NCBI RefSeq assembly: GCF_900182575.1
Contig: NZ_FXSZ01000010.1
Location: forward strand, 1-64,000
Direction: 5' to 3'
Source: Solitalea koreensis
GTDB taxonomy: Bacteria; Bacteroidota; Bacteroidia; Sphingobacteriales; Sphingobacteriaceae
Length of the DNA stretch: 64,000 nucleotides
Under the pieces are notes generated by a model, which searched no databases, was not told the origin of the DNA, and saw only the letters and a list, made by a program, of their open reading frames with translations. Numbering within the stretch: the first letter of the stretch is position 1; each line of letters begins with the position of its first letter. The position numbers and the translations under genes were made by a program. Shown here one piece after another: positions 1 through 8,604 of this stretch.

Positions 1-36
1 AATGATCTGTGATTCGGTAAAATTGCTTTTTTTCAT
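1..36 (-). CDS. IS3-family transposase OrfA, N-terminal codons only
   Basis: The minus strand reads ATG at 36-34 followed by MKKSNFTESQII up to the window edge. This is the usual opening of IS3-family OrfA (HTH_Tnp_1 type), the DNA-binding subunit that is joined to the OrfB integrase by frameshifting. A purine-rich stretch precedes the ATG. The rest lies outside the window, so it cannot be said whether the element is intact. The call rests on 12 residues and family knowledge. Confidence 0.72.
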   Translation of the reverse strand, partial: MKKSNFTESQII

Positions 37-95
37 TTCCCTAAAGTTATAAACTACTACACTTATTATCGTAGCTGTTTTTGGGGAAGATTACA
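1..95 (-). mobile_element. End of an IS3-family element (partial)
   Basis: Upstream of the orfA start the minus strand reaches a TG dinucleotide at 95-94 followed by TAATCTTCCCCAAAAACAG, the usual form of an IS3-family terminus (TG...CA). The boundary at 95 is inferred. The other end and the target duplication are outside the window. Confidence 0.5.
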
Positions 96-124
96 GAAAG
101 ACCTTTAAATACCCATTAAAGGCT

Positions 125-159
125 AATAAAAAAGGCAGCTCAACGCTACCTTTTTTATT
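125..159. terminator. Intrinsic terminator
   Basis: A 15-base stem with one mismatch (AATAAAAAAGGCAGC against GCTACCTTTTTTATT) closes a 5-base loop and has T-runs on both strands. It lies 11 bases past the stop of the M20 peptidase gene. Confidence 0.8.
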
Positions 160-170
160 ATTGAAGCTGA

Positions 171-1559
171 TTATTTGCTCATTTCTGCAAAATGCTTAAA
201 GAACAAAGGAATAGTTTCAATGCCTTTATAGTAATTGAACAAGCCGTATTTCTCGTTTGGAGAGTGCAATGCATCAGAATCAAGACCGAATCCCATTAGT
301 ACAGTTTTCAATCCTAGCTCTTGCTCAAATAAAGCAACAATTGGAATGCTTCCGCCGCCACGAGTTGGAATTGGTTTTTTACCGAACGTATCTTCTAAAG
401 CTTTGCTTGCAGCTTTAAACGGAATGGAATCCGTTGGAGTTACAACAGGTTCACCACCATGATGCGCGGTTACTTTTACCTTAACCGACTCAGGAGCAAT
501 GCTCTCGAAATGTTTTTGGAACAAATTACTGATCTCTTCAGAAGTTTGATTGGGAACCAAACGCATAGAAATCTTAGCATTTGCCTTTGATGGCAATACT
601 GTTTTCGCACCTTCTCCAATATAACCGCCCCAAATACCATTTACTTCTAAAGTTGGACGAATTGAAGTGCGCTCAATAGTTGAATAACCTTTCTCGCCCC
701 ATACATCAGCAATAGCAAGATCTTTTTTATAGGCATCTAAACTAAATGGTTGTTTAGCCATTTCAGCACGTTCAGCATCCGATAAATTAACTACTTTATC
801 GTAGAAACCAGGAATGGTAATATGATTATTTTCATCATGAAGGGAAGCAATCATTTTAGCTAAAACAGTAGCAGGATTAGCTACTGCTCCACCGTAAACG
901 CCTGAATGCAAATCACGATTTGGACCCACTACTTCAACTTCCATGTAAGCCAAACCACGTAACCCGCACTCGATTGAAGGAGTGTCGTTTGCAATCATAG
1001 AAGTATCAGAAATCAATACCACATCGCCCTTCAAACGCTCTTTGTTAGCTTTTACGAAAATGCCTAAGTTAGCTGAACCTACTTCCTCTTCACCCTCAAT
1101 CATAAACTTAACGTTACAAGGCAAAGAATTTGTTTTCATCATCAATTCAAATGCCTTTACGTGCATGTACATCTGACCTTTGTCATCACAAGCTCCACGT
1201 GCATAAATAGCACCTTCAGGATGTTCTTCTGTAGTTTTTACTGTAGGCTCAAAAGGTGGAGTATGCCATAATTCAAGCGGATCGGCAGGCTGTACGTCAT
1301 AATGACCATACACCACTACCGTTGGTAACGCAGGATCAATGATTTTTTCTCCATAAACAATAGGATAACCGGCAGTCGGACAAATTTCCACATTGTCGGC
1401 ACCGGCTTCTATTAGCTTATTTTTTAAATATTCAGCAGTTTTTAGTACTGACTCTTTGTACTGAGGATCAGCACTTACTGAGGGGAAGCGAAGGATGTCA
1501 AACAATTCGTCGAGGAAACGCTGTTTGTTGGCTTCAATATAGTTCTTGATTGTTTCCAT
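171..1559 (-). CDS. M20 family dipeptidase
   Basis: A cytosolic zinc dipeptidase of the M20 family (CNDP/PepV-like) that cleaves short peptides. The metal-binding GHYDVQP motif, the RGACDDKGQ segment and the catalytic EGEEEVGS stretch are all present, followed by the dimerisation (lid) domain and a C-terminal RGGGSIP-HSPNE region. I chose the ATG at 1559 (METIKNY, 462 residues). The longer reading frame to 1661 adds a hydrophobic leader unlike the family, and a TATATTTG promoter box sits between the two starts. It is a single gene ending in an intrinsic terminator. The family is clear; the substrate is not. Confidence 0.93.
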   Translation of the reverse strand: METIKNYIEANKQRFLDELFDILRFPSVSADPQYKESVLKTAEYLKNKLIEAGADNVEICPTAGYPIVYGEKIIDPALPTVVVYGHYDVQPADPLELWHTPPFEPTVKTTEEHPEGAIYARGACDDKGQMYMHVKAFELMMKTNSLPCNVKFMIEGEEEVGSANLGIFVKANKERLKGDVVLISDTSMIANDTPSIECGLRGLAYMEVEVVGPNRDLHSGVYGGAVANPATVLAKMIASLHDENNHITIPGFYDKVVNLSDAERAEMAKQPFSLDAYKKDLAIADVWGEKGYSTIERTSIRPTLEVNGIWGGYIGEGAKTVLPSKANAKISMRLVPNQTSEEISNLFQKHFESIAPESVKVKVTAHHGGEPVVTPTDSIPFKAASKALEDTFGKKPIPTRGGGSIPIVALFEQELGLKTVLMGFGLDSDALHSPNEKYGLFNYYKGIETIPLFFKHFAEMSK

Positions 1560-1577
1560 TAAAAGATAATTTTCAGA

Positions 1578-1585
1578 CAAATATA
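1578..1585 (-). promoter_or_regulatory. Bacteroidota -7 box (TATATTTG)
   Basis: Exact match to TAnnTTTG on the minus strand, 18 bases before the chosen ATG of the M20 peptidase. It supports the shorter start. No convincing -33 TTTG was seen. Confidence 0.5.
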
Positions 1586-1869
1586 GAACATCAACTGATA
1601 AAGAAACGCTTGATTTTACTATGTTTTTAATTAAGAAGAAAAACTGCCTAAAAAAACTCATCCATCCTTGAAAAACTTAAAAAAATAATCAAGTTTCATT
1701 TCTTTAAAATCAGAACAGAACCCTCTCATCCTCTATACTATACTGTTCAGAATAAATGCACATCGGGTTTCGCTTGCGATTGTCACCCAAATTAAATAAT
1801 ACTGATAATGCCTTATTACAATGTTATTCCGCTATCTTGCCAAAATTTAAAATTAAGTTTTGTGTTATT

Positions 1870-2646
1870 ATGCTTGCGATAGTATTATTCTTTTCCCTCC
1901 ATTGGTTTTTATCATTATTCTTCCACTCTTTCTTCTTGCATCGTTTTGCATCACACCAAATGTATACCATCAGTAAAAACTGGGAAAGAATATTTTATAT
2001 CAGCACCTGGATCGTACAAGGTTCTTCCTTTTTGGTTCCTCGCGCTTATGCAGTAATGCACCGCATGCACCATTCTTTTAGTGATACGGAGAAAGATCCG
2101 CATTCACCACATTTTTTCACGGATGTATATCAAATGATGAAAAGTACCATTATTATTTTCCGTGGATTCTTAACGAGAAAGAATTTACCTGAAGCACAGT
2201 TCACTAAAGAATATTTACCAGCTTGGGATAATCTTGATAAATTTGGCCATCACGCCTTAACCAGGGTCACTTTTGGCTTACTTTACACTGCTTTTTATTT
2301 TCAATTTGCTCCTAATTTCTGGTGGTTCGTATTGCTTCCAATACATTTTATGATGGGCCCTCTTCAAGGCGCAATTGTTAATTGGTGCGGACACAAATAC
2401 GGATATAGCAATTTTAACAATGGTGATCATTCTAAAAACAGTTCGCCATGGGGCATTTTATTGATGGGTGAATTGTTTCAAAACAATCATCATTATGCTA
2501 AAGACGACGCCAATTTCGCTAAAAAATGGTTTGAGTTTGACCTGACCTACCAGATTATGAAGGGATTGAATTTTGTGAAGATTATTAAATTAAAGCCTAC
2601 AATTCCAATAACGACACAAATTGAACCATTGGTTGTTTTACAGTAA
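1870..2646 (+). CDS. Acyl-CoA (delta-9 type) fatty acid desaturase
   Basis: An integral-membrane di-iron desaturase that introduces a double bond into fatty acyl chains. The three histidine boxes are visible: HRFASH near the N-terminus, HRMHH and NNHH. Hydrophobic segments lie between them in the usual arrangement. The start at 1870 (MLAIVLFFSL) gives 258 residues and matches the family; the frame stays open back to 1756 but the extra residues look non-coding. A terminator hairpin follows. The gene stands alone. Confidence 0.88.
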   Translation: MLAIVLFFSLHWFLSLFFHSFFLHRFASHQMYTISKNWERIFYISTWIVQGSSFLVPRAYAVMHRMHHSFSDTEKDPHSPHFFTDVYQMMKSTIIIFRGFLTRKNLPEAQFTKEYLPAWDNLDKFGHHALTRVTFGLLYTAFYFQFAPNFWWFVLLPIHFMMGPLQGAIVNWCGHKYGYSNFNNGDHSKNSSPWGILLMGELFQNNHHYAKDDANFAKKWFEFDLTYQIMKGLNFVKIIKLKPTIPITTQIEPLVVLQ

Positions 2647-2665
2647 CAGTTAATGTACTTTTAAG

Positions 2666-2703
2666 AATAGTCCATGGTTTATTAACTGTGGACTATTTTT
2701 TTA
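2666..2703 (+). terminator. Intrinsic terminator after desaturase
   Basis: Stem AATAGTCCA / TGGACTATT followed by a run of T, 20 bases past the stop codon. Confidence 0.8.
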
Positions 2704-2765
2704 CACACTACTTCAGCCCAAAAATGTAAAAGCTTAACTTAGCGGGCTTAAACTTTAGGTTAAAA

Positions 2766-5027
2766 TTGAGTTATTTAGATAAATTAAATCCTACCCAACG
2801 TGCTGCTGCAGAATGCACTGAAGGTCCATTGATGATTATTGCGGGTGCTGGTTCGGGTAAAACTCGCGTTGTTACTTATCGAATTGCGCATTTAATTGAT
2901 AAGGGTGTAGATCCATTTAATATACTTTCGCTGACATTTACCAATAAAGCAGCAAAGGAAATGCGTGAACGAATCACGGCAATTGCAGGTCCGGATGCGA
3001 AGAACATTTGGATGGGTACCTTCCACTCGATATTTGCACGTATTTTACGCGTAGAAGCCGAAAAAATAGGCTACCCCAGCAACTTCACCATTTACGATAC
3101 CGATGATAGCAAAAGTCTACTTAGAGCCATCATCAAGGAACAACAACTTGATGACAAGCTGTACAATGTAAACTTCGTACTGAACCGGATTTCTTCAGCT
3201 AAAAACAACCTTATTTCGGTAGCTGAATACAAAAAGAATGAGCAAATTCAAGCTGACGACTTTTCTGCAGGCAGAGGAAAACTAAAGGACATTTATGAGA
3301 TTTATGCGCAACGTTGCTACAAGGCCGGAGCCATGGATTTTGATGATTTGCTCTTTAAAACCAATATTTTGCTCAAGCAGCATCCTGAGGTACTTCACAA
3401 ATACCAGCATAAGTTCAAATACATAATGGTTGATGAGTATCAGGATACCAACTTTTCACAGTATAATATTGTAAAGCGATTAGCTGCGGTACATAATAAT
3501 ATTTGTGTGGTGGGTGATGATGCTCAAAGTATTTATGCCTTTCGTGGAGCTACTATCCAAAACATTCTCAACTTTGAAAAGGACTACCCTGAACTAAATA
3601 TTTTTAAACTGGAGCAGAATTATCGTTCTACTCAAAACATTGTAAACGTTGCCAATAGCGTAATCAAAAACAACAAAGAGCAGCTTAAAAAAGATGTTTT
3701 TTCAGAGAATGCCACCGGTGAAAAAATTAAAGTTTTACGCGCATTTAGTGATAACGAGGAAGGAAAAATCATTGCTGAGTCAATTATTCAGGAGCGCTCG
3801 GTCCATGGATTGAACTATCAGGATTTTGCCATTTTATACCGTACCAATGCGCAATCTCGTTCCATGGAGGAGTCTTTACGTAAGCTGAATATTCCTTATA
3901 AAATTTACGGCGGACTTTCTTTCTATCAACGTAAGGAGATTAAAGATTTAATCGGGTACTTCCGACTTACTGTTAATCCCAACGATGAAGAAGCGTTAAA
4001 GCGCATCATTAACTATCCGGTTCGGGGAATTGGAGATACTACCTTAAATAAAATCATTGCAATTGCCGGAGAACGTAACCTGAAACTGTGGGAATTGGTA
4101 TCCGATTTCCATTTACATGTAACCGGACGTGGTGTTGAACAGGTAATGAACTTTGCCACCATGATACGCAGCTTTCAAGCCATGTTATCAACCCACAATG
4201 CGTATGAAGTTGCCGAACACATTGCAAAACAATCAGGCTTATTACGAGAATTACATGCTGATAAATCAATTGAAGGCTTGAGTCGTTATGAAAACGTTCA
4301 GGAATTATTAAGTGGTATTAAGGAGTTTAGTGAGCGTGAAGATATTGAAGATCGTGGCTTAGGGCAATTCTTGCAAGATGTTGCTTTACTTACCGGTGAC
4401 GAGAATAATAAAGACAAGGACGATAAGAACACGGTATCACTCATGACTATTCACTCTTCGAAAGGTTTGGAGTTCCCACATGTCTTTATCGTAGGTTTGG
4501 AAGAAAACCTGTTCCCTTCGCAAATGTCATTAAGTTCACGTCAGGATTTGGAAGAAGAACGAAGATTATTTTATGTGGCTATCACCAGGGCTGAACGGAA
4601 ACTTACCTTAAGTTATGCAAGTAGTCGTTACCGTTGGGGTTCGTTGAATAATTGCGAGCCGAGTCGTTTTCTTGACGAAGTAGACCCAAGATATTTAGAT
4701 CTGGAATTCACCGCGAATAAACAAGCCGCAACTGCTTATAGTGAGGAAAGGGTTGGAGGTAAAGAACGTGCTGAATTTGCGGCAAAGCCAAAGATAATGG
4801 CTAAAACCACTCAAATGCTCCCTAAAGCGCATACCCCTTCACCTGATTTTGCAGCCAGTGACACCTCACAGTTGCAAGTTGGAATGGAGGTTGAGCACGA
4901 ACGTTTCGGCTTTGGAAAGGTAATTAACCTGGAAGGCAACAAGCCCGACATTAAAGCTACCATCTTTTTTAAAGAGCTTGGACAGAAGCAACTTTTACTA
5001 AAGTTTGCCAAGCTCCGAATCTGTTAA
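2766..5027 (+). CDS. uvrD: UvrD/PcrA-type ATP-dependent DNA helicase
   Basis: An SF1A 3'-5' helicase for nucleotide-excision and mismatch repair and for clearing stalled complexes. Walker A AGAGSGKT is at residues 26-33, motif Ia SLTFTNKAA follows, the DEYQDTN Walker B/motif II is near 223-229, GDDAQSIYAFRGA and QNYRST follow, and the C-terminal helicase core has TIHSSKGLEF and FYVAITRA. The last 50 residues form the Tudor-like PcrA tail (VGMEVEHERFGFGKV). The start is TTG at 2766; a TAA at 2727 excludes a longer frame. The final 45 coding bases recur, diverged, 1,300 bases downstream (6277-6321). Confidence 0.95.
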   Translation: MSYLDKLNPTQRAAAECTEGPLMIIAGAGSGKTRVVTYRIAHLIDKGVDPFNILSLTFTNKAAKEMRERITAIAGPDAKNIWMGTFHSIFARILRVEAEKIGYPSNFTIYDTDDSKSLLRAIIKEQQLDDKLYNVNFVLNRISSAKNNLISVAEYKKNEQIQADDFSAGRGKLKDIYEIYAQRCYKAGAMDFDDLLFKTNILLKQHPEVLHKYQHKFKYIMVDEYQDTNFSQYNIVKRLAAVHNNICVVGDDAQSIYAFRGATIQNILNFEKDYPELNIFKLEQNYRSTQNIVNVANSVIKNNKEQLKKDVFSENATGEKIKVLRAFSDNEEGKIIAESIIQERSVHGLNYQDFAILYRTNAQSRSMEESLRKLNIPYKIYGGLSFYQRKEIKDLIGYFRLTVNPNDEEALKRIINYPVRGIGDTTLNKIIAIAGERNLKLWELVSDFHLHVTGRGVEQVMNFATMIRSFQAMLSTHNAYEVAEHIAKQSGLLRELHADKSIEGLSRYENVQELLSGIKEFSEREDIEDRGLGQFLQDVALLTGDENNKDKDDKNTVSLMTIHSSKGLEFPHVFIVGLEENLFPSQMSLSSRQDLEEERRLFYVAITRAERKLTLSYASSRYRWGSLNNCEPSRFLDEVDPRYLDLEFTANKQAATAYSEERVGGKERAEFAAKPKIMAKTTQMLPKAHTPSPDFAASDTSQLQVGMEVEHERFGFGKVINLEGNKPDIKATIFFKELGQKQLLLKFAKLRIC

Positions 5028-5043
5028 TAGAACAAATTCTGAA

Positions 5044-5078
5044 AGCGGCAGCAACATCAAATTGCTGCCGCTTTTTTT
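5044..5078 (+). terminator. Intrinsic terminator after uvrD
   Basis: Perfect 11-bp stem AGCGGCAGCAA / TTGCTGCCGCT with a 7-base loop, then seven T. Confidence 0.9.
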
Positions 5079-5118
5079 GAAAATGGTAATTTCCTAATTA
5101 AGGCTATACTGCAAAGAA

Positions 5119-5143
5119 AAAAGCCTTGCGATGTGCAAGGCTT
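5119..5143 (-). terminator. Terminator facing left, for the 5172-5459 fragment
   Basis: On the minus strand AAGCCTTGC / GCAAGGCTT with a 5-base loop is followed by TTTTTTCTTT. It follows the minus-strand gene fragment directly. Confidence 0.75.
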
Positions 5144-5171
5144 CCATATCATTTGTACATTATATATTTAC

Positions 5172-5459
5172 TTATTCCTTAACAACTTCCCACTTGGTTA
5201 TTGGAAAAATCATTCCCACACTTCCTAAAATGCTGATATCTCCATCGTTGGCTACTACTTTCATAATTGCCTTGAATGTGTTTCCGTCTTCTTCTTTAAT
5301 ATATCCCTTATACACACTTTCTCCCACTGTCATATCGGAATTGAAATTACAATCGGTGGATTCGATTACTAGTTTCTTTATATCCAATTCTCCTTGAAAT
5401 TCACCTTTTATATTAATGAGTTTCGGGCTATGAATCCATTTACGAGAAAGAATTGGAGT
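5172..5459 (-). pseudogene. 5'-truncated gene fragment of unknown function
   Basis: The minus-strand frame is open from just after a TAA at 5462-5460 to a TAA at 5172. It reads TPILSRKWIHSPKLINIKG and then about 75 further residues ending KWEVVKE. Composition is protein-like and the frame is followed by a proper terminator, but there is no ATG; the only candidate start is a TTG at 5387. I read it as the 3' part of a gene that lost its 5' end. No family recognised. It abuts the next fragment head to head. Confidence 0.5.
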
Positions 5460-5881
5460 TTAACATCGTTAATGGAAAACTAATTGGAATTCAGTGGTAT
5501 GACAATTCAAAATCAAAAGAGTCTTCATATTCTCAAGACCATAAAAGACTTCCTGAGTTCATATATAGTTCCATTAACTGGAAATTGGTTCCTGATTTAG
5601 GAGACAAAGAAATAAATGTAGCCACCTCTTTTTCAGCAGACAGCACTGGTCGTATTGACAGTGCAATTATACTAAGGGGCTCTAAGAATCAATTCAAGGC
5701 AGATAAAATTTTCGAAGATGAAGCCTTAAGGGTAATAAAATTAATTCCAGAATGGGATGTCTACTACAGGAAGGGCAAACATATTAGACAAAGCTGGATG
5801 TTCGTGGTTCGTTTTAGTGAAGATTCACGAAAAAAATACAGCCTGACTGAGGAAGAGAAAATTAAAATCCCTTCCGAATAA
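5420..5881 (+). pseudogene. 5'-truncated TonB C-terminal-like protein
   Basis: The frame is open from a TGA at 5417-5419 with no ATG; a TTG at 5453 would give 142 residues. The segment from about residue 58 (FSADSTGRIDSAIIL, then DEALRVIKLIPEW, then RQSWMFVVRF) resembles the TonB C-terminal fold of energy-transducer-like proteins. There is no signal peptide or membrane anchor, which such proteins need, so the N-terminal part is probably lost. A further fragment follows in another frame. Confidence 0.45.
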
Positions 5882-5882
5882 C

Positions 5883-6032
5883 ATCTATATATCGAAATAC
5901 AATGGTTCATACAAGGTAAGAAAGGACAGCATTAGAGAAAAAAGCCCCCCTTGGAGAAGTTCGTTCTATAAAATCCATTTTGGACTGCCTGACAGCAACG
6001 TAGACGAATCAATTAGTCCATATAAATCATAA
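5883..6032 (+). pseudogene. Short coding remnant, unknown
   Basis: An open stretch of 49 codons without a start reads IYISKYNGSYKVRKDSIR and ends DESISPYKS before TAA. Residue composition is protein-like. It lies +1 relative to the preceding fragment and may be its frameshifted continuation or a different gene's tail. The following 240 bases to the duplicated uvrD end hold nothing I recognise. Confidence 0.3.
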
Positions 6033-6276
6033 ATTATTAATAGTGAATTATATACAAGTATTGCTCATTAAACAGTACAGATAACTTTCTAAATCTTAAT
6101 TGATTAGAAAGTTGGACGTAAGATGTTAATGAAAGGAAGTAGAAAAGATTTTTGTGTAGTGATGAATTTTATGATACAGGGCTAATTCGCACACCCCTTT
6201 AAACACCAAAATTTGATATATTTACAGCCTAAAAATATCCCCAATTAATATCTCATATTTTTTATAAGTAGTATAA

Positions 6277-6330
6277 CTTGGACAGAAGCAACTTTTGCTT
6301 AAATTTGCTAAATTGAGAATAGTAAACTAA
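6277..6330 (+). pseudogene. Duplicated 3' end of uvrD
   Basis: Codons read LGQKQLLLKFAKLRIVN then TAA. The first 15 residues are identical to the C-terminus of the intact helicase at 4977-5021. The DNA matches at 36 of 45 bases without gaps, the first 20 identical, and most differences are silent. Homology starts abruptly at 6277. It marks the right edge of a 1.3 kb insertion or replacement. Confidence 0.85.
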
Positions 6331-6430
6331 AGTTGGTTTAGTTTTTAATCGTGATCCATAAAGTTTCGTTAATCCACGATCAGAAATTGTAAATTGTACC
6401 TTTAACTGAATTCACCACAATCTTTATTTC

Positions 6431-7180
6431 ATGTCTAAACAACAACAGGTTAATCAACCTTTCGATTATAATGCAACTCGTGAACGTCTCCTTATGTCTG
6501 AATATGGACGCAATGTTCAAAATATGATCAACCATGTACTTACCTTAACTGATAAAGAAGAACGAAATAGATATGCACAGGCAGTTATCGAGTTGATGGG
6601 GCAATTAAACCCACATTTACGAGATGTTACAGATTTTAAACATAAACTTTGGGATCATTTATTCATCATCTCTGATTTTAAATTGGATGTTGATTCTCCA
6701 TTCCCGGTACCTTCCCGCGAATCAATAAATGCTAAACCTAAAATGATCAGATATCCTGCTAATCATATAAAATTCAAACACTACGGTAAAACTGTAGAAT
6801 ATATGATAGAAAGGGCTAAGACAATCGAAGATCCAAAACGAAAAGCCGTATTTGTAGCCTCTATCGCTAATTTCATGAAATTGGCATACGTAACCTGGAA
6901 TAAAGATCTGGTGAGTGATGAAACGATCATCAACGATTTGAAGCAGCTTTCGAATGGCGAACTGGAACTGGCAGAAAATACCAATCTTAACAGGGTGGAC
7001 TATAAAACTGTTAGCCGACAAACCAGCAACCGTGATACTAAAGAATCTTCGGCTGGCGGCCGTGATCGCGACAGAAGCAGTAATCGCGGCGACAAGCGTG
7101 ATTTCGATAAAAATCGCGGAGGTGGATTTCAACAAAACAATCGCAATCGCCAGCAAGGTAATAACAAACGTAGCTACTAA
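6431..7180 (+). CDS. DUF4290 domain-containing protein
   Basis: A Bacteroidota-specific protein of unknown function. Residues 10-190 form the DUF4290 domain, predicted mostly helical (LMSEYGRNVQNMINHVL, LWDHLFIISDF, AKTIEDPKRK). The last 55 residues are a low-complexity tail rich in Arg, Asn, Asp, Gly and Gln (RGGGFQQNNRNRQ), suggesting a disordered, possibly nucleic-acid-binding end. It lies 58 bases before murA in the same direction; from memory DUF4290 often neighbours murA in this phylum. A TACCTTTA element at 6397-6404 is a near match to the -7 consensus. Family call firm, function unknown. Confidence 0.85.
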   Translation: MSKQQQVNQPFDYNATRERLLMSEYGRNVQNMINHVLTLTDKEERNRYAQAVIELMGQLNPHLRDVTDFKHKLWDHLFIISDFKLDVDSPFPVPSRESINAKPKMIRYPANHIKFKHYGKTVEYMIERAKTIEDPKRKAVFVASIANFMKLAYVTWNKDLVSDETIINDLKQLSNGELELAENTNLNRVDYKTVSRQTSNRDTKESSAGGRDRDRSSNRGDKRDFDKNRGGGFQQNNRNRQQGNNKRSY

Positions 7181-7238
7181 TAGTTAATCTAAATAACAGC
7201 TACCCTATCTAGTATTAAACACACACTTACATATACAA

Positions 7239-8546
7239 ATGAGCGCATTCGAAATTATCGGAGGTAAAAAATTAAAAGGAGAAATTACTCCACAGGGCGC
7301 TAAAAATGAAGCTTTACAAATCCTGTCGGCAGTATTATTAACAGATGAAAAAGTAACGATTTCTAACATTCCTGATATTGTGGATGTTAACAAGCTTATT
7401 CAATTGTTAGGTGATTTAGGAGTAGATATCGAACGCTTATCAAAAGACAGCTATACCTTCCAGGCTAAAAACATCAACCTTGATTTCATGAATTCTGATG
7501 ATTTCAAGAAAAAAGGTGGAGGATTACGTGGTTCAATCATGATTGTAGGCCCGCTTTTAGCTCGATTTGGAAAAGCATTTATTCCCAAACCTGGTGGCGA
7601 TAAAATTGGCCGTCGTCGTTTAGACACTCACTTTCTGGGTTTTGAAAAACTAGGTGCAAAGTTCCATTATGATGCCCAAGACAACTTTTTCAGCGTAGAT
7701 GCAACCGACTTAAAAGGTTGTTATATGCTGCTTGATGAAGCATCGGTTACCGGTACTGCAAACGTAGTGATGGCAGCAGTATTAGCAAAAGGGGTTACCA
7801 CCATTTATAATGCAGCCTGCGAACCATATCTTCAGCAATTATGCAAAATGCTGAACAGAATGGGGGCTAAAATTAGCGGCATTGGCTCTAACCTGCTCAC
7901 CGTTGAAGGTGTAACGAAACTTGGAGGAACCGAGCATCGCATGCTACCGGATATGATCGAGATCGGTAGTTTTATCGGTCTTGCTGCGATGACCAAATCA
8001 GAAATAACCATTAAAGATGTATGTTATGAGGAATTAGGGGTTATTCCTGAAACATTCAAACGATTAGGAATTAAACTAGAGCGTCGTGGTGATGATATAT
8101 TCATTCCTTCACAAGATGTATACGAAATAGATACTTTTATTGATGGCTCTATCCTTACAATTGCTGATGCACCTTGGCCAGGCTTCACCCCTGATCTACT
8201 AAGTATTGTTTTGGTTGTGGCAACTCAGGCTAAAGGAACCGTATTGATTCATCAAAAAATGTTTGAAAGCCGTTTGTTCTTCGTTGATAAACTTATCGAC
8301 ATGGGTGCTCAAATCATTCTTTGTGATCCTCACCGTGCAAACGTAATCGGACTTGGACGCAGAAATTCATTACGAGGTATTTCTATGACATCTCCAGATA
8401 TTCGTGCCGGTGTATCTTTACTTATTGCAGCACTATCAGCCGAAGGCAAAAGCACAATATATAATATTGAACAGATTGATCGCGGATATCAGGATATTGA
8501 ACAACGCTTACAAGCAATTGGTGCAAACATTAAACGCATAGACTAA
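7239..8546 (+). CDS. murA: UDP-N-acetylglucosamine 1-carboxyvinyltransferase (MurA)
   Basis: First committed enzyme of peptidoglycan synthesis; it transfers enolpyruvate from PEP to UDP-GlcNAc in the cytosol. The 435 residues match the family. Lys22-Asn23 are present in the GAKNEAL motif. The active-site loop reads PGGDKIGRRR, so Asp121 stands where most MurA proteins have the catalytic Cys attacked by fosfomycin. Asp at this place is known in fosfomycin-insensitive MurA enzymes. A hairpin follows, then an exporter gene. Confidence 0.96.
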   Translation: MSAFEIIGGKKLKGEITPQGAKNEALQILSAVLLTDEKVTISNIPDIVDVNKLIQLLGDLGVDIERLSKDSYTFQAKNINLDFMNSDDFKKKGGGLRGSIMIVGPLLARFGKAFIPKPGGDKIGRRRLDTHFLGFEKLGAKFHYDAQDNFFSVDATDLKGCYMLLDEASVTGTANVVMAAVLAKGVTTIYNAACEPYLQQLCKMLNRMGAKISGIGSNLLTVEGVTKLGGTEHRMLPDMIEIGSFIGLAAMTKSEITIKDVCYEELGVIPETFKRLGIKLERRGDDIFIPSQDVYEIDTFIDGSILTIADAPWPGFTPDLLSIVLVVATQAKGTVLIHQKMFESRLFFVDKLIDMGAQIILCDPHRANVIGLGRRNSLRGISMTSPDIRAGVSLLIAALSAEGKSTIYNIEQIDRGYQDIEQRLQAIGANIKRID

Positions 8547-8555
8547 TATGATTAG

Positions 8556-8590
8556 GCAGAGAAAGCTACTCTTTTCAACTTTCTCTGCTT
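8556..8590 (+). terminator. Hairpin after murA
   Basis: Perfect 10-bp stem GCAGAGAAAG / CTTTCTCTGC. The following T-tract is poor, so it may be a weak terminator or a 3'-end stabiliser. Confidence 0.5.
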
Positions 8591-8604
8591 AAATCTAAAT
8601 TTTA

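Noticed and set aside
1756..1869. Longer N-terminus for the desaturase
   Set aside because: The extra 38 residues do not resemble the family; the ATG at 1870 gives the usual start before the first His box.
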